Source of the DNA: Caenorhabditis elegans
Lineage: Eukaryota; Nematoda; Chromadorea; Rhabditida; Rhabditidae
Direction of reading: 5' to 3'
Assembly: GCF_000002985.6 (NCBI RefSeq)
Contig: NC_003281.10
Coordinates: 5,890,001 to 5,954,000 of the forward strand
Length of the DNA stretch: 64,000 nucleotides
Under the pieces are notes generated by a model that was given only the letters and a program-made list of their open reading frames with translations, had not been told where the DNA came from and did not search any database. Position 1 is the stretch's first letter, and each line of letters opens with the position of its first letter. Shown here piece by piece: positions 24,919 to 40,000 of the stretch. Position numbers and translations under genes: made by a program.

Positions 24919-27641
24919 CAGTTCGCGATTTTGGCGAATATAAAAATATTATGTATAGAGAAAAAGTGGGCGGAGATGAAGAGAAAGGAAGCAGCGGGCG
25001 AAAAGAGTGACTCCATTCAGTTTGCATGCAAATATATTGCACTTTTGTATCCATTCTATACGAAAAATCCTAACTTTTTCGTGACAAGACCATGCCACGT
25101 GGCTTTGGCAGATTTTATTAATCCGTAACCTTGAGCTCGTAAATTTGCAATTTTTAAGCAGCTTTCAATTAGAAATATTTCATTCGTGGCGAGAACCCAA
25201 AAAACTTGCAAATGTGTAATATAGATGATGGAGCGCAGAGAAGCCACACACTCTCGTTTCTCTGGGACTATCTCGTTCTTTTCTACTTCAGACAGTTTAC
25301 CATATATATGTTCAAAGTACATTATTTCCCTTTGTATACAACATAATGTAATACGTTTTCGTGTTCATTGCGGAAACCGGTTTTTGTACAATTTCTAGAA
25401 TATTGGTGAAAAACATTTTTGCTCTGGTATCGCACGATCCACGACATTTGGAATATGGAATATAAATGCATTCGAGCAAAATTTTGTAGCAGTCCATAAA
25501 TATGATGCGGATGAAAAATGAAAGATAACTTTAGGCTGCTTACACCGTGAGGGTACTGTAGAGTAAAGAAATATTTCGTTTTGAGTCAATTTTGACTTTT
25601 CACGCTTAAAAAAGCTGAATTTTCTTTAAAACTGTACCGAATTACTAGAAAATGTTTTCAGAACACTCAAGTTATTTTCTAATCATTAAATTTGAATTTC
25701 TAAATCAAAAAAGAGAAAACTCGGCCACCATTTGTTCTCCGCGTATATTTTCCTTGTAAAACCAAAGACACCCCGAAAAAGCTACAGTAACCCCAGATTT
25801 AATGGTACATGCCACGAATACCACGGTGCAATTTCTATAAATCCCTCAAGAGATCTTGTTCTTTCTCGTTGGCCCTCCGTTTTCGGGAAAATGAAACCAA
25901 ACTAAAGTGAAATGAAGCATGAGAAAAGGGGTCCACACATGGGAATATAATCTCATATGTGCTCATGTTCCACTACTCTACGACTTGATAATCTCTAATT
26001 ATCTTCTGTTCGTTCTACCTGTTCACTGCGTCTCTCTCGTCTCCCACTATCTCTCGAGCTCTCCATAATAAGACAAAAGGGGGCGTCTATGCCCTTTTGC
26101 ACTACCAAATGTCTTTTTCTCGATAGAGAGAGAGAGAGAAATAAGTTTCTTATCATTATCAGCATTGATAAGAACGAGCTCATTCTTGTGCTCTTGTTCT
26201 TTCACTTCGCAACTTTTCACTTTCATTTCTCCTTCTTTTTTTTGATAAATAGATTTTCTTTTTACAGGGCAATTATTCTAAATGGTGATGGAATCGGAAT
26301 CGAATTTTTGACGATGAAGGTTTTAGAACCAATACTGTAAGTTTGAAACTAGGTCATAAGAATTTGCTAATGGAAGAGCTAGCGTGAAACTACTCTCGGG
26401 TTTTCTGATAGTTGAAAATCTTTTAGAATTTACTAAAGATTTAAAAAAACAATTACGGGAATCACAAAAATCTGCTCGTAAAACAAATTGAACCGTGATG
26501 CAGGGGGCAATATATGTAGGCATCTGGAAAATGAAAACCAAGTTTAAGAACTAGGCACGCAGTAGGCAAAAGTCAGCCGTAGGCCACCTTAAAGGCAAAC
26601 TGTTTCTGCCTTCACGCCAGGCTTAGTATTATACATTCAAAACTTTTAATGAAAACACAAACCACATATTTTACGCGCATTTTCAAATTTATCAGTTTAA
26701 CCTAAACTTTGAAATTATGCTGCTAGACTAGCTATAATTCTTGGGTTTTCTTTGTAGGAACGTTCTGAAAAAAAATCCAAAAAACGAAAAAAATTACGAG
26801 AATTAAAAAAAAGTTGTTTCAGATAGCAAATGAGAATCTAGTCAAGAGGCTCTCGACAAATTCCAAACCTCTTTAAAAATCATTTGTGAAGAATCGGAAG
26901 CTGGAACCCCAGCGATAATGGAGAATTACATTTGAACCATCAATTTAAAGACGTCGGAAAATGCTCCGAGAAGCTGTTCTTATTGAGAATGGAGATGTCT
27001 GGTGTTTTGATCCGGAAATAGTGTCGCGCGCCATATTACATTAATTTTCCGATTGTCAACTTTCATTCGAATCGGAACAAAAAACCTTCATTTAATCAAA
27101 GTTTGATGACTGTTCCTGGACATACACCTTCTCCTCTCAACCTTTTTTTCTATTTTAAAATTTTGTGTGTAGGCGAAGTTGATTAGAAATTTTTGAATTT
27201 TTTTACAAAATATTGTTATGATAATGATAAAAAAGTAATTCAAGTCAACTTTCATATTTTTTAGTTAATTTTTTCAAAGAATGTTGAGCGTTAAATGTGA
27301 TGTGTAACACCACAGTTGCCGAGCAAATTTTTGAATTTCTTCCTCTTTAATAGAGAATGTTATTGTTTTTTTTTAAATTTTTAATCTTCCCGCCACCAAA
27401 GCAAGACTGTGATAATGAGTTGTACATACATAATTCAATTTTTAACATTTGATGATATCTTCCTTTAAATTTTGCATTCTTATATCTATGTGCCACGTTT
27501 CTCTGTTATTTCCTCAATGTGCATTCAATACGTTATCATCATAATGCCAAATTCAACCCCATGAGTGATAATAAATAGTTTTCAGTTTTTAATCGTTTTC
27601 AACATTTCGAAATACTTGAACATCAAAGAAAGAAAAACAAT

Positions 27642-27647
27642 TTTATT
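27642..27647 (-). terminator. Probable polyadenylation signal of tdo-2
   Basis: AATAAA on the minus strand, about 65 bases after the tdo-2 stop codon, a usual distance for a short nematode 3' UTR. Confidence 0.5.
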
Positions 27648-27709
27648 TTATGAACAATCATGGGATGATGATAAAATAAACAGAGAAAACAGAGAAATTT
27701 CAATAATCT

Positions 27710-29951
<2,242 letters not shown>

Positions 29952-32900
29952 GCTTCTGAATTTTCAAACATTAATTGAAGATAACTAGACAGCCTATAAA
30001 TGACAGACAGGCAGCCTGAATGGTTGGTCAGTGCCCGACGGACTGTCTGATATGTGAAGGCGTTGAAGATTGTATGATGATGGGGGACAAAGAGAATAAG
30101 CGCAGACATAAAAAGTATCCATTTCGCCGCCGTGTGTAGGCATCTTATTTCAAGGAAACAAACACTTGGAAGTTAAGATTAATTACAAAACGTCACACTT
30201 CCTATCACTTGACATACGATTCACGTGTTCACACTTTCAATGCTAACAGTTTATTTAGTGGGCGTTTACTAGCAATTTGGGTTTTCCCCAGTTTGGGTAC
30301 AGTAGTCATGGGTATACGCGGCCACAAGATGTAGAATACTTCCGTCGGAAATGGATTTGGGTGTTCAAAGTTCTGCTGCTGCAGGTTTGCAAGTTATAGT
30401 ACAATATAAGTTTGTCCTGATGTTTTTCTAAAATGTTCGTGACGAGGCTCATTCCCATGCCAATATATTTATGAAGCTGGATATTTCAATTGAATTTTGG
30501 TATAACGTCCATTCATTTGAAACACACTAAAAGTGGAGTAGCGTGAATAGGAAGCTTACTTAAATACTGAAAAAAAGTTTGAAATTTAAAAATATCTCAA
30601 AATAAAAAGTTTAATAATTAAGGCTATATAATATATAAATTAAATTTATATAATTTGTAATTGAGTCTATATAATATATGTATATAATAAATTCAGAAAC
30701 GGAAGATTTGAAAAGTTATACATTTAAAAACGGTAATTCTCAATTGTTACTAACTCCGTTTTTTAATTCCCTTCAAAATGAAAACTGCAAGACCAATCAG
30801 CTTTTCGCTCTGCCCACTTTTGCACCAATCAAACGGGGTCTGTGGAGGAGGAGTGGAAATAGGTCGCACATGCTCCAACTTTGAGCAACAGTTGTAGCGA
30901 CCTCAAATGAAAAAAGTGTCGACATCCTAAAAAAATGTGAGTAAAGGACCATGCTAATGTAATTTTCATTTTCAAAATTATGATTAGATTGTTGGTGAAG
31001 CTGCAGTGAAATAGGCATGGCTTTCCAATCTCTCTAGATTTTTTATGCACAATTTATTAACCAGCCTTATTTCACAGTTCTCAAAATCTCTCCATTTCTC
31101 TTTAAAACCGGCCTAAAATAATGTGGAAATTGATTTTGTTCGCCCTGCAATGCAGATTTTCAAAAAAACTCTCTATTTGATGAGACTGGCCGAATTTTCT
31201 CTGTCGCCCAAGAAGTAACAATTACTAAATTCCATGTGAACGGTCCAGATACATCAAAAACGTTGTGATAATTCGATCTTTCCGTAATCCGTCGTCTCTC
31301 AACCATTTATACCATACTCTATTCACAGTGAACTTTCTGACTGTCACGTATCTCGTTCATCGTTCACATTATTCCATTCATCCATCACGTCTTATTCTTT
31401 CCCATGTCTGACAAATCGATTGATTGTATGTGTGTTAAGAAAAAAGATCAGCACACGTGATAAGAAATACTCGTTATTACGGACCGGAGGGGCAAATGGC
31501 GGAATTTATCTTTTGACTCTTTTTCTCCCTTGATAAGATACTTGGGTACGACAACGTTGTTTTAACTTCTGAAGAAATGTCTGCAAAACCATTCTGCTGC
31601 AGACCTTTATCATCACTTTATCGATATCTTTTCGGTCGTTCAGAGATCTTCATGCTTATTGAATGTTTGATCTCAGACAGCTGACGATGAAATGAAGTGT
31701 ATGACAGTTCGGGGAACCCCTCCTTCAAACCTTTGGACTGACGTTCCGAAGGTTCAACTTCATGTCTACTTCGCCAAGTTTCAAATAGAAACTGAGTAAG
31801 ATGTTTGTGGAACGTCTCTTGTTATCGCCAGGCACAAATATGCCTACCTCGCGACTTGAAGTTAACCTACAACTCCTTTCCCGTGAAGAAAATTGCTAAT
31901 AAGCTCGATAGTAAATTACCATATCAGACAAGTAGGTGAGGTATAGACTTCAAGTACTTCTTGAAGGCACTGAACGGAATGGCAAAATTAGTCTACTTTT
32001 TTGGACAATCTAGAAAATTATCGATTCTTAACCCTATTGTAGAGTTTTGCGTACTTTCGAAACTTTTCATTCGAGACCTAATACCGTAACTTTGCTCAAA
32101 ATTCAAACCTTTCTGTAGCAGCGTCTCCGGGAGAGAGGTCGACTTCGTGTTACAAAAAATAGGTATTTCGATGGAAACTGTTTACAAATTTCGTAGAACT
32201 ATTCGATCTAATAGTCTGATTTTAAAATTTTATATGAAATGTTCAACATTTCACAGCATACATGTCCACAAGATATACCCAAAACCTTTGGACCTGTATG
32301 ATCGAACTCTGTTGTATGATTGTGACAGGAAAGTTAATGGGGAAAAGAAGTGACATAAAATAAACTGGTTTCTATTTGGGGGCCGTGATTTATGGATATT
32401 CGTCTCTGATTCAGATGAAAGCCGCGTGTTTATGTTTTCTAGTTTCAACTTTTGATTACGCGTGTCATCAGTCCTGTGGTATTGTAATCATCGAATAAAC
32501 CCACTTCCTGTCAGTTTCCAGCCCCACCGTTTATTGCAAGGAAGCTCATAACATTAGTATTGTGAGTGCACGATGCACACATCGCTAAAAATATCGGAAC
32601 ATTCATATAAATAATTACGGAAGCTTTTTGTTACGCTTTTCTAATAGTAAAACTTTATTTTTCTCATTTCTATAAAATGTATTTTCTATTAAAAAACCAT
32701 CTCAAAAAGTTTATTTGTCTCTATGAGCAAGACGGCCTACACTGGCCCTACGCCTAAGCCTAATAATGAGCTAACGGCTTAATCAAGTAGGATAGATCAT
32801 TTCAAAACCGAATTGCTCTACTTCGTAAAACGAAGCGAACCACTCCAATTAAGAAACGATCATTCCTACTGGCTAAATCCGCCAGACTGACTAATTCAAG

Positions 32901-33902
32901 AAAACTTTGCATTCATATATTATAGTAACTCTTATCAAGATGTACTAGATTAACGTCATCACGTGGTAGGAAATTTAATTTTAAATTAAATTCGATTACT
33001 CAATTTATCTATCTTTTTACGATTATTCATTTCTAACACTTCGAACGCGTTTTTACATGTAAATAGAACAAATGAAAAATATGTTTATTTATAGACTACT
33101 GCGCGATACACCCCCTTCCCCCCTCCCCCTTTAATGTTATACTGAAATCTAAATCTTGAATTTCGACAAATTCTTCGTTCTATTTTAGAATCGTGCCCTT
33201 TTCATGTCGACATGTCTTTTTGTATTGTGCCAAGAAGCTAGGATATAAATCCTTGGAAAGCTATAATTTTCAACACAAAACACTTTTCTCCAGGAGCATG
33301 TCGATGTCCTCGCCAAGCCCTCATTTTGTGCTATTTGAAAATTCGAATGATGAGGCTTTGCGGTTTACTCATTTTCCTCAGCTATATTGTCTACGTGGAT
33401 AATGCTGTTACTGCAGTGAGTTGATTTGCACCAGAAAGTGTAATGCAGACATTTAAAAATTAATATTTAAATGTGTTTTTTTGTAAATTTTAATCGGTTA
33501 ATTGTGAACAACTTTTAAAATACTTATTTTTCGCCATAGAAAATGGGGTTTCGACATTTATTTACAGAGCTAAGCTATAGGTCCTACCACGATCAAAAGT
33601 TTTCGAAAATAGGCATGCGCCTTCAAGAGGATACGGTACTTTTTCCTGTAGTTTTCGAAATTTTCGTTTCTCCTTTTGTTGGATAAAATTTTTGGTTTTT
33701 CAAAAATATTATGAATCAAAATCAAACGAAAAACAAAAAAAAACAAAAAGCAAAGCAAAATCGCGACATAAAAAAATATACCGTATACCATCATAGACGC
33801 TGGCGCTCTAGGACACTTTTCGATAAAATGACTTTTTTTTTGCTCAAATTAGCGAATTCTTTATTTAGCAGATTGTGGAAATTTATCAAGACTTGAGTTT
33901 TC
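29952..33902. other. 4-kb intergenic region upstream of tdo-2
   Basis: No supported gene. Likely includes the tdo-2 promoter. Visible items: a GCCTAAGCCTAA telomere-like trace at 32752-32763, a C-rich tract at about 33109-33131 whose complement has three long G runs, a dispersed-repeat piece near 33590-33640, and a long A-rich tract at 33711-33780. Open frames here are short and lack any domain. Confidence 0.5.
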
Positions 33903-34397
33903 ATGTCGGGACCAACCGAAATATTTCAGAACTTTATCAGTGACCCACGATCAATGTTCCCGAAGATGGTGAGAACTAAAAATGCTTTTCACTTCTTGCA
34001 ATATTTCATGGGAACTTTTCGACGAATGTTCCGAAATAAAACAGAAATGATTGAGCATTTCAATTATTATGATGATCAAGTAAAAGGAACTGATTGTCAT
34101 ATTCAAGAGGAATTGGATTTTGCCAGATTTAAATCATATTTCGATAGATATACAAGAACTCATTACAATCCTGAAATTCGTATTATCTTTGCAATAATGA
34201 CTAAAGATTCTTCTCATATGACGGTTGAATTCCATGTTACATCACAATCTTGGTTTGGATTCGAAGATCATTTTCATATGATTATCAGAGCGGTTAATGT
34301 GAGTTTTCGCGAAAAATCTGACTTAGAAATATGAAAATTTCAGGACGAGAATGTCGGATGGGGAGTTCGTTATCTGAGTATGGCCTTCAATTGCTGA
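33903..34397 (+). CDS. Small unrecognised protein, 149 residues
   Basis: Two exons, 33903-34298 and 34344-34397, joined by a 45-bp intron with a GTGAGT donor and TTTCAG acceptor, giving 149 residues. The protein is rich in Phe, His and Met, with many aromatic positions (FHFLQYFMGTFRRMF, WFGFEDHFHMIIRA), no signal peptide and no membrane segment. The beta-rich C-terminal half (IRIIFAIMT, MTVEFHVTS, GVRYLSMAF) would suit an NTF2-like cone fold, but I do not recognise a definite family and do not assign a function. An AATAAA lies at 34434-34439. Its 3' end converges on dnc-2, with stops 130 bp apart. Confidence 0.75.
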
Positions 34398-34433
34398 ATA
34401 GAGATTGGTTCATTCGGAAATATGGAAAGCAAA

Positions 34434-34439
34434 AATAAA
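34434..34439 (+). terminator. Polyadenylation signal for the 33.9-kb gene
   Basis: AATAAA 37 bases after the stop codon of the small protein; another copy lies near 34487. Confidence 0.5.
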
Positions 34440-34527
34440 GCACATAAATATATCGAACAGATTAGTTAATGTTGCATTGTCCGTACACAATAAATTATGA
34501 ATTGTTTCTCTAGAAAGGTCGATAAAA

Positions 34528-35731
34528 TCACTTCAAATCTGCCACTTTTGCCTCGAGAAGCTTCAGCTTTTCAACCACTGACCCGATTTCTTGCTTTCCT
34601 TGGGACTGTAATTTCAATAATTTAATTTGTTTATATTCCTCGAAACAATTAAAAAACACACCTCATACTCGATAATCGCTTCTCTTCCTTGCGCGACTTC
34701 CTTTTCGAGTTTTTCTCTGATAGTTTTCAAATGTGATAGTCCACCGGCAAAGTGTTGAACTTGTTCGTGAAGACGGTTCAATGCTTTAACCTTATTAACA
34801 TTGCTTGGAAGAGATGAGCAAGCGACATCCCATTTTTGCATAAGCTCCAGAATTTCATCAACTTTCTTGTCAAGATTCTCGTCGATATCATTGTTGGCGC
34901 GTGTCTCGTCGATTTTTTCAAGTTTGGTAAGCATCATATTCAAACGTTGTTCAAGACCGGAGACATACGAATGATTAAGCGTTTCGCATCTCAAACATTT
35001 TTCATACGTTTTTATTTTTTTAAATTTAAGATATCTCACCTGAGTTTGAGATCTTCAATGGTGTCAAGTACGGGAGCTGATGGAATAACCGAACTTCCAA
35101 TAACTTGTTCGATTCTTCTCAACCTATTTTCAAGAGTTGCCACTTTCGAGTCAGTGCGAACATTTGGTAACTCAACATCATGCTCAACTCGTGCAGTTTT
35201 TCCATTTGACTGAGCCACTTGCAACGTTTTCACTTCTTTCTCTAGATTCTCAAGAACCTCAGCGTTGAGCAAATCCGTTTTAAGATTTTCATCAGCACGA
35301 ATTTGTTCATTCAGATCGGCGACTTCGTACAAAATGCGATTCAGTTTTTCGGCTGCAGTCTCGGTTCCCGAAAATCCTGCACCAGTAACTTCCAATACGT
35401 ATTGATTGTTTCCAAATGCGTGTCGCCGCTTTTTAGCAATCGAGTCAGAAAAATCTAAATTTAAAAAAAAGATGATAAGTAATATTATTTTAAAATTACC
35501 GCTTGAAGTCAAGTTCAGTACCCGGTTTTTGTACTTTTTGAGAGCTTCGTCAACGTCAACCGAAATCTGTAAAAATCAGAATTCACTAAATATTTATATT
35601 ATTTAAATTAATTAAATACAAACCAGTTCGATATCCGGATGAGTTGGATTGTCATTTTCAGGTTCACTTTTTTGAACTTGACTTGCAGCTCCGTCAGACT
35701 CGTAGATATCTTCTTTTCCAATAGATGACAT
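34528..35731 (-). CDS. dnc-2: Dynactin subunit 2 (p50 dynamitin)
   Basis: Coiled-coil subunit of the dynactin shoulder, which links the p150 arm to the Arp1 filament and so couples dynein to cargo. Exons, read downward: 35731-35624, 35566-35500, 35454-35040, 34989-34662, 34605-34528; 331 residues, shorter than the vertebrate protein (about 400). The N-terminus has the family pattern EDIYESDG. The remainder is heptad-rich coiled coil ([61 protein letters not shown]). The intron 35039-34990 is about 50 bp and the frame requires it. It is divergent from the BCL7-like gene, with 354 bp between start codons. Confidence 0.9.
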
Positions 35732-36085
35732 TTTGACGCAAGATTTGAGAGTTTCTAGAAAACAGAATTTGATTTAAAATATTTAGGATCAAACGGCAAA
35801 AATTTAGAAAAATGAATAAACAAAATGTATGATAGGTTAAAGTAATAAATCGTGCTAGAAACATCAAAATGGCCGTGGAATTGATTGCGAAACAAGTAAA
35901 TTAGATTGTCCGAGAGGACTACACACAACAATGAGTTACTGCGCTCTACCGGCACGTATTAGAGATTAGAGGCGACAGAGTTCAGTTTTGGCAAAAACGT
36001 TCGATTGTTCGAATTTAAACAGTTTTATTGTATTTCGTTCTTTTTATTTATTTTTCTGTAAATTTATTAAATTTTTAAGTTTCAG
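35732..36085. promoter_or_regulatory. Divergent promoter between dnc-2 and bcl-7
   Basis: The 354 bp between the two start codons must contain the promoters of both genes. A TTTCAG acceptor abuts the bcl-7 ATG directly, consistent with SL1 trans-splicing. A GC-richer patch near 35880-35990 is the best candidate for the core. Confidence 0.55.
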
Positions 36086-36795
36086 ATGTACTCAGCAAAT
36101 AGATCTCATCGCGCTGAAACAAGAAATCGCTCAAAAGATGAACTCCGAAAGGTAAACAATCAACTTTTCCAAAACTAAACTGATATTAAGATTTTCAGGT
36201 TATCAACTCATTGGAAAAAGTTCGTCGGTGGGAAAAGAAGTTAGTTCTTATCAAGGACACAAATATTCGGATCTACAAATGGGTTCCGGGTAATTTTTTA
36301 TTTTAACACGTATTTCGGTATTTAGAAACTATTTATATATAAATTTATATGAAATACTTTTTTAAAATAGTAATTATTAAAAAAAAAACTTCACACTTAT
36401 ATTTTTGATACAATTCAATGACTCTGCATTATGAATTAATAACATATTCTGCTATATAAAAGTTTTGAATTTCTCAAAAAAAAAACCAAACTTTCAATAC
36501 AACTTTTTCAGTGAGCGCTCAAAACATAATGGCTCCTCCAAAGATCAAGGAAGTCAAAGAAGTGGATGAGGAGAGCAATCAAGTCCCATCTGCTGAGAAT
36601 TCCCAGGATTCCACCAGCGTTACCCAACCACCACCACAATTCGATATCAACGAAGATTCCAATTTTTCCACTGGCGATCACTTTGATAGTGACTCCAATC
36701 AAACTTTCGAGCCACAAAACTATCAAGGTGGAGCCACTGGTTCAACGGATTTCAGTTCGATGCGCGACGCTGAAATGACATCAAAACAACCATAA
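36086..36795 (+). CDS. bcl-7: BCL7-family SWI/SNF (BAF) subunit
   Basis: Three exons, 36086-36151, 36199-36289 and 36512-36795, give 146 residues. The N-terminal 53 residues are a strong match to the BCL7 conserved domain: [26 protein letters not shown] and [13 protein letters not shown]7 proteins are small accessory subunits of BAF chromatin remodellers that bind the nucleosome acidic patch. The remainder is acidic, Ser/Asn/Gln-rich and probably disordered, shorter than in vertebrates. AATAAA lies at 36967-36972. dpff-1, about 20 kb away, also belongs to a SWI/SNF subunit family; the closeness may be chance. Confidence 0.9.
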
Positions 36796-36966
36796 AATCT
36801 TTATCTAATGATCTCTAATCTGTACTCATTTTGATTTCATGTTGTATCATATAATCCTGATTCATTCCGAACTTTATCTCATTAATTCAAAAATTTTCAT
36901 GTTTCATCACATTTATTTTTAATAATTTTTTGTATTCACCAGTTAAAATAACAAGTTAAAACTTTA

Positions 36967-36972
36967 AATAAA
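36967..36972 (+). terminator. Polyadenylation signal of bcl-7
   Basis: AATAAA 171 bases after the bcl-7 stop. The zmp-1 3' end on the other strand seems to use AATAAA at 36917-36912, so the two transcripts overlap tail to tail. Confidence 0.5.
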
Positions 36973-37025
36973 ACCCATTTCAGTGCTGTTTTTACAAGTG
37001 AATCTGCCATTGAGAGATTTAAATC

Positions 37026-40000
37026 TTAAAAGATGAGTATCAAAATAGTAATTGTTGCATAGATCAAAGAAAAATGTGAAGAAGAAGAATTCAGAACAAG
37101 CTTCTCATTGCGAGGGCAGAATCCGAAAAAAGATTGTAAAGGTTGGGGATATCCATCAGCAATATCAAATACAGATCGGGATGAATTCATTCGAAAAACT
37201 TGATTTCCACGTAGAAGATGAATTTCTTTTTCATAAGTGAAGGCAGAATGTACTCCTTTTGGAACTCTCGCCCAATTCAGATCAGTATCTTTTGGATACC
37301 TTTCATCAACTCTTCGATGATACATTTTCTCGTCTAATTTCCAATATCGAGATCCTTTCCAAATGTATACAGCAGGCGGACTGAAATGGAAATTATATTT
37401 GATTTTATTAAGTTGTGGTCCTGAACGAACCTTTTCAGCTACCGTACCCTCAGAGTAGTTTCTCAAAATGTATTATGTACCGTCTTTTTGGAAATATTTA
37501 AATAAATGTTTTTTTTAAACACCAAGATAATCTTTCAAAGTATCAAAGTAAATCGGTGAAAAGCTGCTAAACGATCGCGGGTACGATATCTGAAAAGTTT
37601 CGTTCGTGCCAAGACCCGAGTATTTTTGATTAGCAATGTGTTACGTTTTGGTAACATTTCAAACTTGAAACAAATATGTTAAAAAGTAACGATTTTTCAA
37701 GTTTACGAACTTTCGAATTTTCGCTGAACCTACAATTATCATTACTCAATATTTATTTTTTACTAACTGCTTTGATTACTCACTTGAAATAATGCCACTC
37801 ATAAGCCAAATCCACGTATTTCTCATTAATTCCGATATCCGAAAGTCGAAGAGGTGCGTGAACCATGTGATTTCCATAGATGACATAAATCATTTCTCCA
37901 ACAAAAACCCAAAGATTGTGCCCAACAGTGACGGCAGCATCAATCGGATTTGGTAGTCCGGGAAATAATTGATTAATTGGAACTGCTTTAATTATAAGAC
38001 GCTTCCAATCAGACGATACACGCCAAACCCATTGACTCTGGAAATAAATTAGATCATTCGAGAAAAGGTACTGTGACTGGGTACGGTAAGTGACCGAAAT
38101 TTTGTGAAACTTGCTGTTTGCAAAGAAAAATACTGTAACTGGTCTCGATTTCATTTTTCACGATTTCATTCGAAACTAGGGCCCCTAGCTAGGGTATTCC
38201 TCAAAGGTCCACACTTATAAATTGCAGCTGAAAAATTTCTGTCGTGCCGAGACCGCGTACAGTATCCTTCCGCTAGGAATAATAACGGAACTTTGCATTT
38301 GTACTCTGTAATTTTTTACCTTAAAAATCAAATATTCTCCTCGATACTGCACAACAATCGGATTTTCCACTCTACACTCATTTGGTCGAATATCATCAGA
38401 TTCATGTTCCCGTGTTCTACCTCTATCTTTCTCAGTTTTCCGTCTCTTATCCTCATTTTCAGTTTTTCTTTCTTCTTCTTCATTTTCTTTTTTTGAAGCT
38501 TTTGCCCCATAATAAGATCGCATATTATATTTATCCATTGAAGTAAACTTCCACTTCCTTGGTGTATCATATGCAAACATCACACTATCAATATCCGGAC
38601 TATGACTGAATCCAAGTGCATGTCCCATTTCATGAGCAACTACTGAGTAAAGAGAGTTTGCTAAAATTGTATTAATCGTTACGAGACCTTGAATTTTAAC
38701 ATACCGCCCATTCGTTCTGTGTAATTAGTCATTGCAAATTGAACTCTGTCATTGATGTGAATTTGACCATTTGTCGGGAAGAAAGCGTGAGCCAATGTTT
38801 TTGTGTCAAAGCGTACAGTACAAGGGTAATGATTTTCTCGCTGCAAACAATTGCAATAGCATAGAAATGTCTGTCTACCTGCCTACCTAAAACGCCTAAT
38901 TAAAAATCCTAATAGTTGAATTTTTCAAAAATTATATAAGATGAAAATTGATCTACATCACAGTACAATCGCTAAGGTAATGCATAGAAGTGAAGTAGGC
39001 GAAAACAACATTTTAAATAGTTTTGGTTATTCTCACCCCAGCGGAAATGACCATCATCGGGTTCTTGACCGACGACTCCACAATCTCCACATCTGCAAGT
39101 TCGCTCCACTGAGAAGCTGCTTGATGCATCGTCCGTCTCAAGTCATCTAGAGAGATTCGTGTTGAAGTTCCAACTGCTTTGCATCTGAAAGAGAATTGGA
39201 AATTTGTTGTTCATGGACCCGATATACCATATTAGACAGGAAAGGACCCATTGACACCAAAATCATTTTCTTTACCTTTTGTCATTGAAACCATTCTCAA
39301 ATATCAAGAGATATTTGATAATACAAAGGTATAGGGAAAGAAGTGAGACTCTAGATGTATGTACATCACGATCACTAATCAACGTACCAAACAACCTCCT
39401 AAACTCGCTAAATTGCGTATCTTCAAACTGGCGTACCTTGAAAAATACCCATCTAGGAAACAAATGTTCAAGTAACAAAATGATTAGAAATATTTTATAT
39501 TTCTTCTGCATTACTTTCTATTGCAAAACACCAAACATTGGTTGAGTTATACAGAGTCAAAGACATTTTACCAAAAGCCACAAAAAAATTTGTGAACTTT
39601 TTTGTTAAACCAGGCCTAACCCAACATCCATTGAATTTCAAAAGAAAAATATTTTTGAGTAGTATTTGAAAAATATTTTGCTAGATTTTAGTAATTTTAA
39701 GATTTTTGATATTTTCATGTTCAGCAAAGTTACAGACCGTTTTTTGAAAAATCCAATATCAGCCATAAAACTCTTCATATCCTACGCAAAAACTTGAAAT
39801 TTAGACTAAACATCGTCATTTTAAGTGCTCTATCGAGTACCATCAAAATTTTTTCAAAAATAATGTTAATCTCGAAAATCGTCCTCCGCTCCGAAAAATG
39901 AAATCGGATGTTTGCCTTTCGGAAAATGACAAAAAATGAAATTGGGATATTGGGGTCGAAAAAAATATTTTTCGAATGATGAGAACACGCTATTCACGAA

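Larger units (their letters stand above)
24485..27709. other. 3.2-kb gene-poor gap, convergent 3' flanks
   Basis: No coding region is supported. Between 24860 and 25110 the sequence is less AT-rich and contains a 7-bp hairpin (arms 24885-24891 and 24899-24905), TGCCACGTCA at 24909-24918, an AATATAAAAATAT run just after it, and TGCCACGTGG at 25093-25102. A short hairpin with arms caaaaggg/cccttttg lies near 26074-26099, next to a GA run at 26115. A few dispersed repeat words occur near 25540, 25719 and 26560-26620. The rest shows nothing. Confidence 0.45.

Noticed and set aside
36086..36795. Meaningful chromatin gene cluster with dpff-1
   Set aside because: Both genes belong to SWI/SNF subunit families but lie 20 kb apart with unrelated genes between, so linkage is not evidence of a functional unit.
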